DNA of 64,000 nucleotides from Heliocidaris tuberculata (taxonomy: Eukaryota; Echinodermata; Echinoidea; Camarodonta; Echinometridae): contig CM046835.1 in NCBI GenBank assembly GCA_025618425.1, positions 15,943,672 to 16,007,671 on the forward strand. The letters run 5' to 3'. The notes beneath the pieces are model-generated. The model was not told the DNA's origin, searched no databases, and worked only from the letters and a program-made list of their open reading frames with translations. Shown here one piece after another: positions 30,565 to 43,111 of the stretch (within the stretch, counting starts at the first letter, position 1; the number at the start of each line of letters is the position of its first letter). A program made the translations under genes and the position numbers.

Positions 30565-32020
30565 GACATGCATCCCCGCCGTGGCCGGGGCACGGGCCGG
30601 GCGGGCCCGTTCGCTCCGTTCGGCCGCGAGATTACTAGAGTTTGGTTGGATGTGTTAAGTTGTTTTAACGTCATTTTACATCTTTCTTTTTAAGACGTAT
30701 TTCAATGTCATTTTACAACTCTCTGTAATCTTTAAAATTATCATTGTCAATTGTTCAGTATTGATGTACTTAAAATCATCAACAACAAAACGTAAAGTTG
30801 CCGGAGGCAGAAGTAACGGCACATTGAACATGTTGAATGCCGTTTAAATGGTAATTAAATTTATCCGATGATAAATGCTATAAAATTTTTGGTTAAAATT
30901 GCAACAGATTTTGATGAAACCAAAACATACTCTCCAAAAAACAATTCTTTATTGGTATTTACATTTCCAACGAAATATCATTTTCCTCAACAAATATTTG
31001 AGATTTCGGTTGAAAATGTAGCGGTCTCGTATTACTTTCATGGGTAGGGAATAATGGACCATTTACCTATGACGTCATTAAGGAGATTATTTCATTAGGT
31101 AAACAAATTTTTGTCATTATTTCGGTACCCTGAGAAATAAAAAGAGTTGCTGAAAGCATTGGTAAACCTTACTAGTGTGTGTCTGTGTTCATGTTTATGC
31201 AAATTATGCAAACGTGCTTAAGGGTCTGGTATTCCCTACACCTACCCTATGGTTGTACATCGCAAGAAGTGAACTTCATGTGTCCATATAAAGGTTAAAG
31301 TTGTGAAGGTCAAGACTTAAAGTCACACAAAAGGTCAAAGGTCTGTCAGAGTCAACAAAAAGGTCAAAGTCACGAAATTCAAAGGTAATGACAGGTGCTT
31401 GGGGGGGGGGGAGGAGGTTTGTTTTCTCCGAGGACTTTTGATATATTTTTTCTTGTTGATTGGGAACGCTTGAATCTGATACATTGCACCATGACTAGTT
31501 TTGTGATACAAAACTTATTTATTTTGCCTAATGAGTAGATGCTGTGGTTGATTGTTAAATCCTGTGAATTTTCAGCAAAACTGGTATTGGTACTGTTGTT
31601 GATCGGCCTTGATTGTGAACTCCTGAATCTAAGGAACTTTCCCTTTTTTGTGTTCTTTTGTGATTTGTGATTTATAACTCGTGATGATGTAAACACTTGC
31701 GAATTGTTATCTCAGGGATGGGAGGAGATAATATAGATGATATTTAGTGAATAATTCTTCATTGCTGTAAAATGTGTACATGTATCACTAAAATTTACTA
31801 AGTGTGTTTGTACAGCATGCGCACACCCAATTCCTAGGTTATCAAGATATCTTCAACATTGAAGAACCAATCTCAAGTAATAAATCTCCAGATTTTATTC
31901 TTATTTGTCTCACTGGACTGTTCGTGTTGATGCCACATGCCATCTGAGGTCCTGCACAGCAATGCAGACTGGAAAATCTGGGAAAACTTTTAAAAATATA
32001 TATATACATATATATATTAA
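30565..32020. other. Spacer, no gene; AAGGTCAAAG cluster
   Basis: At 31289-31372 the word AAGGT(C/T)AAAG or AAGGTCAAGA occurs at least four times in direct orientation. AGGTCA is a nuclear-receptor half-site, but the cluster may be simple repeat. The minus-strand frame 31379-31696 has no recognisable domain. Confidence 0.45.
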
Positions 32021-32027
32021 TACAGTC

Positions 32028-32456
32028 CAGTGGCGCAAATCCCGGAGGGGATGGGGGTATGCATTAACCCCCCTCCCAGTTCTGATGTACGGGGGGGGGG
32101 GGGTGGCCTGTACAAATATACCCGCACTTTTTGATAAAAGATGGTAATTTGCAATCATTATATATGTATTTTCCATCTCAAATAAACAATAATTCCATGT
32201 AATATTAATAGATTAAATGTAATTTCAGTACAAACTAAGACATTTTCAGGCTCGTATTATCAAATTTTTGTGGCGCGCTCCGCGCGCCCAACTATATATT
32301 TCAACATTAAAATAGTCAAACAGGCAATATATATATATATATATACCGGTATATGCCTATAGAGGCGCTTAGCGCCTTCGGCGCTTGCGTTTGCCAGAAT
32401 GATAACTTCTCACCCTTTGGACCCCCCTTTTTTTAAAACCTGGATCCGCCCTTGTA
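32028..32456. repeat. hAT-like fragments with GC palindromes
   Basis: The left part starts CAGTGGCGCAAATCCCGG; the right part ends CCTGGATCCGCCCTTG. The two ends belong to different variants and no target duplication joins them, so at least two fragments abut. Between them is CAAATTTTTG followed by the palindrome GGCGCGCTCCGCGCGCC (32272-32288), then a (TA)n tract and GGCGCTTAGCGCC with GGCGCTTGCG (32363-32389). Confidence 0.55.
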
Positions 32457-33200
32457 AACGGTTATGTTAATCGTTGAGAACAAGCAGACGCCAGTCAGTA
32501 AACTTTTGTATGAAAGCAGAAAGCTTATTCGCTAAAAAAATTCGAATTTTCTGTGCAGTTCTTTAGAAAAATTTCTTCGATTTCTACACGATACTGACCA
32601 CATTGCTTTTTCATATCCGATATTGGAAAATACAAAATATAAAATACAAAATATTACAAAATACTCGACATGTACGAAAGTTACATCCGTTTAAAACTAC
32701 TAGCAGGGGCGTCGCTAGAACATTTTGAATGGGGTGTCGGGTGTGACACAGACTGAGTTTTTCAAAATGGAAAATTGAAAGATGTCACATTTATTTGCAA
32801 TAAGTTTTGTGAAATTTCCTTTATTAATATTATTAAAATAATGCTCTGAATATTCAATTAGATTTTCACTTTTTGAAAAACTGAGACCACAAAATCTGTG
32901 TGTCTCAGTAATTAATTAAGAAAACAATAATAGCCATTGTGCCTCGCACCTGTCATTTCTGTCAAACTTTTGCTCTCCAGTCTCATTTATGATTCATGAC
33001 TGAAAAATAGGTGCTCTGGAATTTCAGCTGCAATGCACAATGGCAAGGCTTGTTCCTAGCCAAAGGGTAATTAACCTCGAAATATAAATGTGCTTATATT
33101 CAAAGATGCAATATATTCCTTCTTGTTGTCCTACGTAGCTTTGCATTTAAATATACGAGATGGGTATAGGTCAAGATTTTCTCAGCAAAATTTATCGTCT
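32457..33200. other. AT-rich spacer, no gene supported
   Basis: An AGCAGGGGCGTCGCTAGAAC word at 32702 resembles another DNA-transposon end, but no partner is seen. Confidence 0.45.
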
Positions 33201-33210
33201 GCTAGCGATA

Positions 33211-33820
33211 CCTGGGGGCTGCCCTTTTCTTGATGTGTACATAAAGATATTTTTAATCCGAATGCAAAATAATTGTCTTACTTCCTGATACAAAATCCCA
33301 TCTGAGATTTAAAATATTTAACAGATTTAATTTTTTTATACATATATTCTAAAAATAAAAATGTGTTTTATATTTCTTTGAAAATTACTATTTTACTAAA
33401 TAGAAATCTATTTTCTTGATACCATGACGTACGCGACGGAGCAAATTAATTCAAATTTATGGATGATAATTTTACCTAGCGTCAATAGTGACAAACTATG
33501 CATTCACCTGCTTTGAGACAATGGACTTCAATAGTCAGAATGCGCGTTGTATAAATTTTGTTCTGCTCTGCCAATCAAGCCTAAGAAATCGATTTCTATT
33601 TAGCAAAACCAGAGAATTTAAAAATAAATCTATAAATTTCAAATTTTAGAATATATGTATACACCTGTTATGTATTTTCCATCATATATGGGGATTTTTT
33701 TTTTGTAATGAAGAGAAGCAATGAAATAGCTCTGGGATTAAAAATATCTTCCTGACCGGAACGGTTTCCAATGGTTCATGTACAACTCCATATCATCAAG
33801 AAAATGGCAGCCCCCAATAG
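33211..33820. mobile_element. Large diverged foldback element, about 610 bp
   Basis: The left arm from CCTGGGGGCTGCCCTTTTCT runs about 230 bases. The right arm, reversed from 33820, begins CTATTGGGGGCTGCCATTTT and follows the same order: TTCTTGATG, GATATTTTTAATC, ATACATATATTCTAAAA, TAAATAGAAATC. The centre (33440-33560) has TGACAAACTA, GCATTCACCTG and CAATAGTCAGAATG, which recur in the foldback at 48870. Arms are perhaps 75-80% alike. Confidence 0.75.
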
Positions 33821-33824
33821 CATG

Positions 33825-35230
33825 TAAAGTGTTAGTAGATAATACCGTGTGCTCGAATGTCTTGATTTAAACCCTTTTCTGATATTTTATTTCTAAAGTG
33901 ATACAGGCCAATGATTAAGAATATATTATACCTTTGAACATAAGTACATATATATTCTGGGGTTAAATCTCCTTTCATAATTTATGAATGCCTTTTCGTA
34001 GTACGCCCGTCGCGTATTTTAGCAAGCCTTGTATGTATCTTGTAGAATTTGTAATGGCTCCACTACAAAAGTATATCCCAGTGAAAACTACCTCTTGGTC
34101 GATATTATGTACAATCGTTAAGATGAAAGGAAAAATAAAAAGATAGAGCCCTAAGAGGCGTTACAGGGAAATACTTAAATGCTCGACTGCGTATAGTAAA
34201 TAGTCATCTGTATACTGATAGGGGGATTTACAAATCCCATGCAGGAAGACATCATTAATCAGTAGACTCGGTTTGGTAAATCAATGGTTAATCCGAGGTA
34301 TATTTTCCGTTTTCATGAACGAAGATCCTTTCAAGATCTGATTAAAAGTGGTGATGCTAAATGAGTTTCATTGGGGAAATACAACATCACACTTTATTGT
34401 TCATATTATGGTCCAGCTATTTGGCATACATCATGTATTTAGAGAAATTTTCGGGTTCAGCTATACCAATGACAGGAAGGCGTGGGCCCAGACAAAAGAC
34501 TGTTATTTGGGCTCGTATAGAACCAGGGAGGTGGAAGAGAGACCACGGAACAACTTGTTACACCATCATCCTCTCTGGTGGTCTTGCGATCTTCATTGGT
34601 AACGTTTTTGCAAGACCAAGCTCGTTTCACAGGTCAACTAAAGTTCATCAATATGAAAATAAAACCCATTTTCTGTCGTTTATACTTTGAAAATCACAAT
34701 AAGGAGATAACTGTGTCACACAATCTGAATGAGTGAATTTTTTTCCAGGGACAAATAATACCGAATTGACGTAATTCCGTCACCAACATTCTTTTCAGCT
34801 AATGAAAGAGGTGATTTTTCTTTTAAAGTCTTTATTTTTTTTAAGTTTAGAACTCAGTAAAAACTTGTATAACACTGCTGCTTACTTGATAAGCAGCAGT
34901 GGAGATTTGATTTTGGGTGTAGATTTCCTCATGGGGTGATTGTCCGGGGTTAGTGTCCGAGGGGTTAATTATTGTCCGATGGAAAATTGTGTGAGGGGTA
35001 TTCCGGGGGAAGGTAGTCCGGGGCGCTATTCGTCCAGACTTTCTGGGACAAGTCCATCGTACTAAGTTTGTTGCTTCCTTTAAGTCCCATGTACCACCTG
35101 TACCGCCTGTTCTCCAAGAAAAAACAGATTGGCCGGAACGCAAATTGATCTGGACATAATGCATGCTTCCAGAATGGACAGGCCGATATGAACTGTTTTC
35201 TAAATTATCATTTCCACAATAGATACTAAA
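33825..35230. other. Spacer, no gene supported
   Basis: AT-rich. Overlapping frames at 34348-34690 reach 109 codons but show no domain, signal or splice context, so they are not called. Confidence 0.45.
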
Positions 35231-35235
35231 GACAT

Positions 35236-35333
35236 CAGGGCCCAGTTTCATAAAACTTGTTATCAATAACAACTGCCTCATTTCTATGATAAATTCGCTC
35301 TCAGCCAACCGGATTCAAGATTTCAGCAGCTCT
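35236..35333 (+). mobile_element. Left half of a split MITE (TTTCATAAAACTTGTTATC)
   Basis: GGGCCCAGTTTCATAAAACT, TGTTATCAATAACAACTG and GCTCTCAGCCAACCGGATTC match the start of the whole copy at 50262-50397. The match stops near 35333, where LINE sequence begins. The other half resumes at about 37568. Confidence 0.75.
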
Positions 35334-36219
35334 TGTCTATATAAATGATTTTGTAAACCCTCAGATGTTTTATCATTTATTTATTTATTCTTTTTTGCAG
35401 ATGACTCTAATATTTTCTTTTCCCATAAAGACTCACATGTTTTGATTGCCACAATCAACCAAGAATTAGAACGAGTTTCTCGATGGATCAAAGCCACAAA
35501 TTATCACTCCATCTGCAAAAGACCTACTACATGGTCTTTAGTAATATCATAAATGAGCTTCCAGGTAATGTAGTTTTTGATCATACAAATATACAAAGAG
35601 TTCTAAACACTAAATTTCTGGGAATCACTATTGACGATTAGCTATCATGGAAAGATCACAACATTTTGTAAAGTTATTTCTAGAAATACTGGTATAATGA
35701 ACAAGGTCAAATTTTACTTCCCAATTCGTACACTTTTAAATTTGTATTCCACACTGATCCTTCGACATTTAAACTGGTATAGTAGCATGGGGCAGTTGTG
35801 CCGACTTTCAATTAAATAGAGTTTTACTATTACAGAAAAAAGCGCTGCGTGTTATATGTCATTCGGATTATCGAGCCCACACCGATGCACTCTTCCATAA
35901 ACATAACATACTAAAGATAAGCGATTTATATAGTTATAATCTTGGAATATTTATGTATAATTTAGATAGATACGAACTGCCCAATGTATTTTATTCAATA
36001 TTTTTAAAAGAATCTCAATATTCATCAGTACCCTACTAGGTCTGCCGGGCTTTTTCATCTACCAAGAACGAGAACATTTATTTCACATAAAACGTTTCTG
36101 TTTTCTGGGTCAAAACTCTGGGACTCTCTTCCAGATCCAATCAGAAATAAAGCCACACATTTTAGTTTCAGTAGAGGGTTTAAAAAACTTTTACTTCAAA
36201 AGTACAGTTCATATAGGAG
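35334..36219 (+). pseudogene. Decayed LINE ORF2 (CR1/L2-type), 5'-truncated
   Basis: Reading in pieces across several frames: a YINDF-like start, FADDSNIFFSHKDS, QELERVSRWI, TKFLGITIDD, then LLQKKALRVICHSDYRAHTD and ISDLYSYNLG. These are the same blocks as in the LINE at 1750, with several stops and frame slips. It is older than the LTR element and not functional. Confidence 0.8.
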
Positions 36220-36831
36220 TTAAAGGCCAAGTCCACACTAATATCAAGTTGATTTGAATAACTAGAGTAAAATTAAACAAGCATAACAGTGACAATTTCA
36301 TTGAAATCGGATGTAAAATAAGAAAGTTACGGCATTTTGAAGTTTTGCATTATTTCTTGAAACAGTGATTTGCATAACATGGGCGGTATGCAAATGAGTG
36401 AACCTATGATGTCACACACTCACTTTTCCTTATGTATTTCATTATATGAAATATCATATATTTCAATTTTTTTGCTTCAATAATGTAAAACATGGTGTGA
36501 GTCCTTATGGAACATGTAAAATCATCATTATTGTAACTTATTTTGATAGAAGGGGGAGATTCTCTATCATCACATCCATAAAAATTGAAATATTTGAAAT
36601 TTCATATAATAAAATACATAAGGAAAAGTGAGTGTGTGACATCATCAGTCCACTCATTTGCATACCGCCCATGTTATGCATATCACTGTTTCATGAAATA
36701 ATGCAAAAACTTCAAATGCCGTAACTTTATAATTTTACATCCGATTGCAGTGAAATTTTCACTGTCATGCTTGTTTAATTTTACTCTCTTTATTCAAATC
36801 AACTTGATATTAGTGTGGACTTGGCCTTTAA
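36220..36831. mobile_element. TTAA-flanked palindromic MITE, 604 bp, inside the LINE
   Basis: TTAA lies at 36220-36223 and 36828-36831. The element starts AGGCCAAGTCCACACTAATA and ends with its complement. The arms pair over about 220 bases each (CAAGTTGATTTGAATAA, ATCGGATGTAAAATAA, CATAACATGGGCGGTATGCA, GTCACACACTCACTTTTCC). A TTAA duplication suggests a piggyBac-type mobiliser, although a TA duplication is also possible. I recognise the arm sequence style as a common echinoderm MITE; that is from memory. Confidence 0.88.
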
Positions 36832-37312
36832 AGTCACTCTCTATTCTTTTTTTTCTAGTGCAGTTCTGTCTTTGTTCTGTCTTGTTTTTCTTGATTTTTG
36901 CCTGTATTTTTTTCTTTTTATCCCTCTTTTCCCTTTTCTTTCTTTTTTGTTGTTGTTGTTGTTTTTTTGTCTTGTTTTGTCCTGTGTTGTCCTGTCCTGA
37001 TATGTCTTGTATTATCTTGTCAGTTTCTTGTTTTTCTTGACTTTTGTTTGTCTTTTTTCCCCCCTTCTTTCTCCCCTTTCTTTCCCTTTTCTTTCTTTCT
37101 TTGTCATGTTTTGTCTTGTGTTGTCCTATCCTGGTTTTACCTTATCATGTCTTGTCCTGTTCTGTCTTGTACTATCTTGTCAGTTTCTTGTCCTCTGAGT
37201 CCTGTCTTGTCATTTGTTCTTTAGTGTACAGCATCTTGCTATATGAAAATTTCATCATTATTGATACAGGATTCATGACTATTATTTGAATTATGTTTTT
37301 ATGAGAGATATG

Positions 37313-37379
<67 letters not shown>

Positions 37380-37566
37380 TCAAATATGTATTTTACTCTC
37401 AGTCTTCCATGATATAAAAGATAATTATGTTAATGTTATATTTATTCTTGGGAACCTACACAAACAAGCTATGCTTTCCAGTAGGTTCCTTTTTCATTTC
37501 ATGATTTTGTACTTTGTAAATCATATTGTTCTGTATTTGGAAATGAAATGAAATAAACTCTTGCAT
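36832..37566 (+). mobile_element. 3' UTR and tail of the LINE at 35334
   Basis: Pyrimidine-rich repeats of TGTCTTGTCCTG type (36860-37215) are followed by a (TA) tract of about 55 bases (37315-37370). A 9-bp hairpin GGAACCTAC / GTAGGTTCC lies at 37451-37489, then TTGGAAATGAAATGAAATAAAC before 37560. The hairpin and the GGAAATGAAATAAA context are shared with the other LINE tails. Confidence 0.75.
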
Positions 37567-37567
37567 C

Positions 37568-37637
37568 ATTCAATCCATCTATAACAATTACTGTAACTTG
37601 TTCTTGATAACGAGTTTTATGAAAGCAAGCCCTGGAG
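37568..37637 (+). mobile_element. Right half of the split MITE
   Basis: CTATAACAATTACTGTAACT, then GATAACGAGTTTTATGAAA and a GCCCTGG end, corresponds to the last 60 bases of the copy at 50262. Together with 35236-35333 it brackets the LINE insertion. Confidence 0.65.
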
Positions 37638-37639
37638 GT

Positions 37640-38445
37640 TTAACCCTATGATTGCCGAACACAAGGCTGTGCTGTGTGGTTTGTGTTTATTACAAGTCTG
37701 CGTAATATGCACCAGTGGCGCATAAAAGGTTAAAATGGACTGATTTTTTTGACCTGCGACTTTTTTTTTTTTAATCGGTTACCATTAAAAATGGGATCTG
37801 TTTCGCACTGAAGTCACGGCCATTATGCTTTATAGCCCAGTGTCAATAATACAACATGCTGATAGCTAATAGCTTATATCAGGTTTTCTGCATGTAAAGA
37901 CTAAAATATCACAATACTTCAACAGTCTACAAGGAAAATCACGAAGCGATGCTCTATATCTCGCTGTACAATAGTTGTTTTTTCGGTTGCCAACATTTCT
38001 GAGTATTCATAATAACTAAAGCACCATTGTGTTTGTCTGTATCGTTGTCTGTATCATGTTAACTATTTGCATTGCAAGATTTCGGTATTTAAGTATAATC
38101 ACATTCCCAATTCACTAACATTAACTAATATTGAAACAAAATTTCGAGCCAATTTTGACAAATAAATGGAACACCGCTGTAACGTCAGATTCACAGACAC
38201 ATTCAAGTTGAATTTCTCCAAGGAAATAATAATTCTTATCAAATTGCAAATGAGAATCAACCCCTCATCATACTCGTAGAAAGGTGGTTTCAATACAAAC
38301 AGAAAATCGGGGTAATGAGTCGTAAAGTTTCAAGATTCGGACGAAGCCATGAATATTATTTTTGAAAGTTGGGATCACTAAAAAATTGTAGTATGAGTCA
38401 TCTAAAATGGGCACTTTGGTCAAGATGTGTTAAGGAGAACTGTAA

Positions 38446-38521
<76 letters not shown>

Positions 38522-38837
38522 GAATATTAAAAATACATGTAGTCTCTTTTTTAATTCATTTAAAAAAACTTTTTTTTTATTGTAATAGACGTTTTGCAGG
38601 ATACATTCAGGGCTCAAAAAGTTGCACTTAATAGCAACTTACTTACTTTGAGCATGATATCAATCACAACTATTTGCTTAAAGGGGGAATCAAGTTCCAT
38701 AATTACTTGGTTTTAATTGAAGCAGAAAAATCAGACCTACAGATCAAAAGAAGTTTTAGGAAAATCGGACAACTAACTGACTAATAAGAACTTTATGATT
38801 TATTTAGTTGCATGAAATTTCAATTATAAGTTTTAAA
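37640..38837. other. AT-rich spacer with a (TA)n tract
   Basis: A TA tract of about 70 bases lies at 38445-38518. No gene or RNA is supported. Confidence 0.55.
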
Positions 38838-39024
38838 AACACGATAAAAACTACTTTCGAAAAATAAACTCAAGGGTAATTTCAAAGGCCTATTGTAATG
38901 CCCATAGAAATCAGGTTCGGATTACGTAATACGCCATTGTAATGTTCGCACATTTCTAAAGGTGATAGACAGGTCTACTGAAATTGCCTTCATTTGATTT
39001 TTCGAAAGTAGTTTTTATCGTGTT
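38838..39024 (-). mobile_element. 187-bp MITE, copy 2, reversed
   Basis: Same length and ends as 14128-14314 when read on the minus strand, roughly 94% alike by eye. The centre ATCACCTTTAGAAATGTGCG and GGTTCGGATT blocks agree. No ORF. Confidence 0.85.
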
Positions 39025-41340
39025 CAAACTCCTTCATCTATTATTGCTGCATGATCATTCAAGTTTGAAGACCCTTTCATGTCACGGTGTGGGTGCATGG
39101 GTGTACACAACCTTGAGTCTTTATGTTCTGTGCTTGCATAAATTGTTGGCATTCGTACAATCAAATGCAATTAACATGAGTAATGAAGCCTCGATTCTGT
39201 GAACCAAATCTGTTGAGGACACATGTATATACGTGTAAGTTTGAGAATCTAGTACCTTGGTTATATTTTGTAATAGTGGGAACATATAATCACTGGCTAG
39301 GGTGACCACATGCCAGACAGGTGGCTCCGCTCAAAATGTTGAAGTCACAGGGCCATAACTTCCATTGGGGGAATGTATATAGTGGGTGGTCAGAGCAAGG
39401 AGTTATAACTCCTTGGTCAGAGCAGGTTTGGCCACATGAGCGAGCATGCTGACTAGTCTGCAAGCACAGACCCTAATTTGACACTTTATCAGAAAATCAT
39501 TGTGTCTTGAGAAGAGCCTAATACAGCTACCTACTGGTCGTGTCAATATGGTCAGGAGCAGCTACAGTATATGGCCTATGGTAGTCTTACAGCGCAGACT
39601 CTCTTGTACGACAGACCAGGGTTTGTGCGTGCAAACTACATGCTGACCATGTGGCCAGAGTCAGTATTATGGGGTGGAATAATGAAAAAACAATAACAAT
39701 GTGGGAGTATTTTGGGATGGATAGGGGAGAAGACTGGGTGTGGAAGAGAGGGGCTTGAGCTCTCTGGTTCTCTTCCATCTGGGCAGTCAAAGGAGAAGGA
39801 CATAATATGGGTTGAACCCCTCTCAGTATGATTGTGCTTGTAAATATGTATATTTTGTAGATAGAACTCTCCTAGTATATATATGTGACTGTTTGCTGTG
39901 TTTGCTGGACTGCAGTGTGTTCCTGTCTTCCTGATATGTGATTTCGTCCTTTTGTAATGTATTGGAAGGGGGACATGATACAAGCCTTCAAGGTGTATCG
40001 TCTTCAAGTTACACCCTCCGTGAGCTGAAATGTTTTGCACATATGACCACCAACATACGTTGGCTGCTGGTGAACGCTTGACGGAGACGGAAAGACAGCT
40101 TAAATCGTCCTGGAGATGGCTGCGTCGATGGATGGGAACTCGCTTCGTGGTACGAGTTTTAATCGGCTTAACTACATAACTAGTGGTCGACTCGTCATGT
40201 ATGACAGATCTTGCGAGGAGTTTTGGACTTGATCCGTTGTCAAGGTTCCTGTTTTATTAGCGAAATTTGGTCGGTGCCATGAATATTCGTCCGCGAGAAC
40301 ATTTTGTTAATTTGTTATGGCCATTCATTAGTTTCTTTTTGATAATTATACCGGTATCTTCTCTTTAACATGGGGAACCCCTTTAACTGTGTGCCTTCAT
40401 ATGATTGTTGATGTGTTGCTGTTTTATGTGTTTGAACAAGGAGTTGTTTTCTTTTGGAACTTTTGTTACGATTTTCCTTTTTTTGTATTTTGTCCAATGT
40501 GAGGAATTAATTTTTTTTTTTGTTCATTAAACCTCGATTCCGAGGTGACTGAATTTAATTCAATTTAGTCTGTTTAATGATTTTACTTGTCTTAATCCGT
40601 TGTTACTCTTTTAGATAGGTTTGGGTGTCAGTTGTCGAAAGTGATTTTTAAGTAATTTACACCTTGATTGCTTGTTTATGATTGAGATGTTGGGTGTTTG
40701 ATTGTGACTTTAATCCTGGTTGTATGGTTAATTGTTGGTTACTAGTAGTTGAAGATTTAGTTATACCTCTTGCCATGAGCAATACGCGCATCTTGCGTCT
40801 CTTTTAATAACGGATAGTTTTTCGAACCCAGAGGGTAATTTAATTCGTCCAATGATTTCACAATCTAGTTGTTCAATTAATGACACCTACATACGTTCGC
40901 GACTCTATTTTCATGATTGGAACCGTTTTGAATGTTGTTGTTGTTGTTTAATATCATCTGCGTTCAATTATTGATGTTATGATTAATCATTTTTAATTTT
41001 AATTTTTGGAATTATTAATTTAATGGATCTGTTGTTTATGCTCTTAATAAATTCTGGATATAAGTATTTTTCCCTCTCTCTTGATTGCTCGTACATACAT
41101 CGATTTTGATGACGTCAATCAACCGGTCCAGTGAGTCGCGGCAACACTGACACGAACATCTAACACGGCAATCCTCTGTAATTAGCAAAAATCTCCTTCC
41201 AAAAACTTCTGAAATTTCAGTTCATTTTGGAAACTGTTGAACTAATCAAGATGCTTGATAATGAATAAATCAAGTCCTTCAATTCATGCCATGTCATATC
41301 TCATATCTATATACACGGATTATCAAAAAGATCAAATTTC
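39025..41340. other. Unassigned stretch, no gene supported
   Basis: GC content is higher at 39300-40250 than around it, and AATAAATT/poly-T rich sequence follows. Frames (39636-40040 minus, for example) show no domain. TTAAACCTCGATTCCGAGG at 40526 contains a short inverted repeat. The block could be exon-poor transcribed DNA or an old unrecognised repeat; I cannot tell. Confidence 0.4.
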
Positions 41341-41346
41341 AGAATG

Positions 41347-41948
41347 TTTTACAAAAATAATGAATAATTTATTCATCAATAATACTAGATTCTATTACAT
41401 GGATTATTTTCTACCTATAACGTATTGAAGTATAATCTTAGTATGATATGGATACTATAGGATACATGTATGACGCGCTCGTTACAAAATTGATTAATTT
41501 TGTGCGTACATTTTGACAGAAAATGCCATCAAAAGGAGGGTGAATTTCTAATTACACGACCAATATTTTCTTATAATGATATCTCCTCTATAATGAGCAA
41601 AAAGCATGTCTTGTAATTCGATACATAATATGTAACATATTCAATACCGTGAAAGATATTACGACGCATGTTGACTTATGAATCTTGCTCTTTTAGGTAT
41701 GCTGTCATATTACGATAAATTACCCAGATTTTCAAAATCTGAGGTATTTGTGAAAATATGAATAATTTATGCATCAATAATACTAGAGTCTATTACATGG
41801 ATTATTTTCCTCCTATAACTTCTTGAAGTTTAATCTTAGTGTGATATGGATACTATGATACATGTATTACGCGCTAGTTACAAAATTGATTAATTTTGTG
41901 CATACGTTTTTACGCAAAAAACAGCCGAAAACAGGGTGAATTTCTCAT
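41347..41948. repeat. Direct repeat, about 200 bp, spaced about 400 bp
   Basis: 41357-41555 and 41757-41948 share the blocks AATGAATAATTTATTCATCA, TTACATGGATTATTTTC, AATCTTAGTATGATATGGAT, ACGCGCTCGTTACAAAATTG and AGGGTGAATTTCT in the same order, with modest divergence. This may be a tandem unit of about 400 bp or two copies of one repeat. Confidence 0.75.
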
Positions 41949-42019
41949 TATGGAGGTAAGCCTTTATATTGTGGGTAGTAACACAGTGTGGGGGCTTCAT
42001 CTTCATTTCCATATAAATC

Positions 42020-42327
42020 CAGTGGCGGTTTTGGGGGGGGGCACATCCGGCCCGTGCCCCCCCCCCTTTGGAAGAAAAGTATGCATTGTGACCCCCTTTT
42101 TTATTATTGTGCCCCCCCCCCCTTTTAGAACGATTTAAAAAAAAAAAATTTAGTATACATAATGAACACACAAGGCTGCAGCCCCCCCCCCCCCCCCAAC
42201 ACACACACTTTTTTGAGTAGACACGTTAAAAAAATCTCGGGAAAAAATTGTCATTAATGAGTGAAATCAGATCAGCCCCCTTCCCCCCCCCCCCCCCCCC
42301 ACTTTCAAAATCGCTCCGCGGCCCCTG
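42020..42327. mobile_element. hAT-like fragments with G/C runs
   Basis: The left edge is CAGTGGCGGTTTTGGGGG; the right part (42177-42327) matches 25517-25646 and ends GCGGCCCCTG. The two edges look like different variants and flank no common duplication, so this is a composite. AGTATACATAATGAACACAC at 42152 recurs at 48324. Confidence 0.55.
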
Positions 42328-42329
42328 CA

Positions 42330-42720
42330 CTGAGCATCCAAATCAGGTTGGAATGTATTTCGATCATGACTGTATTGCCCATTTATTGTAAAATCTGCAG
42401 AAATCTTCAGAAATACTGTAATATCTACAGAACTACTAACATGACTAAATCATAGAGAATGTGGAACAAAAGACTTCAAACTCCACCTATGCCATGGTCT
42501 TCACGCGGCTATATCGCGAAGCTTTCTGACTCACACAGATACAGGTGTATGAATCTCTGAAATAAAAAGTATTAGTAACAGACAAAAAGTCGGTTGTGTT
42601 ATGATTAATTGTACTTATTCATCCATTCGTATAATCTGAGGAGAGAACCTTTTATTTCAAAGGAGGACGAGCTGGCGTGGATGATAAAGCTTTTGTGATG
42701 AAAGCAAAGCGCACGCGGGG

Positions 42721-42774
<54 letters not shown>

Positions 42775-43110
42775 GAATGAACAATGATTAATATCTATAT
42801 CATTTTCACGAGGGAAATTGTCTTTGGCCATGAGGTTATTTGCTCAGTACATGATTCTTGTATAATTTATGTATTCCATGAATGTAACATTGTAACTGTT
42901 GACGGGAAATCATCTGTCAACATCTTTACATACAGGCTATGTTTTATTTTTTTTCAGTAAGTTCCTCGTTTGACACACGTATTCTACATGACAGATTTAA
43001 ACCCCATTATTCGTAATAAAGTCTTTTTACTGAAAGAGTATTCCAAGAAAGTTAATGGATACACATTAAAATCCAGGAAAAAAATCTCGTTGTGTAAGGC
43101 AGCCATGACT
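42330..43110. other. Spacer with (GT)n, no gene supported
   Basis: A GT tract of about 45 bases lies at 42726-42770. No exon signal is seen. Confidence 0.5.
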
Positions 43111-43111
43111 A

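Noticed and set aside
34348..34690. Overlapping frames of 84 and 109 codons
   Set aside because: No domain, signal peptide or splice context, and two frames compete; chance frames are as likely.
34847..35308. 153-codon minus-strand frame
   Set aside because: Its first third is the reverse of a MITE end (35236-35308); no recognisable domain in the rest.
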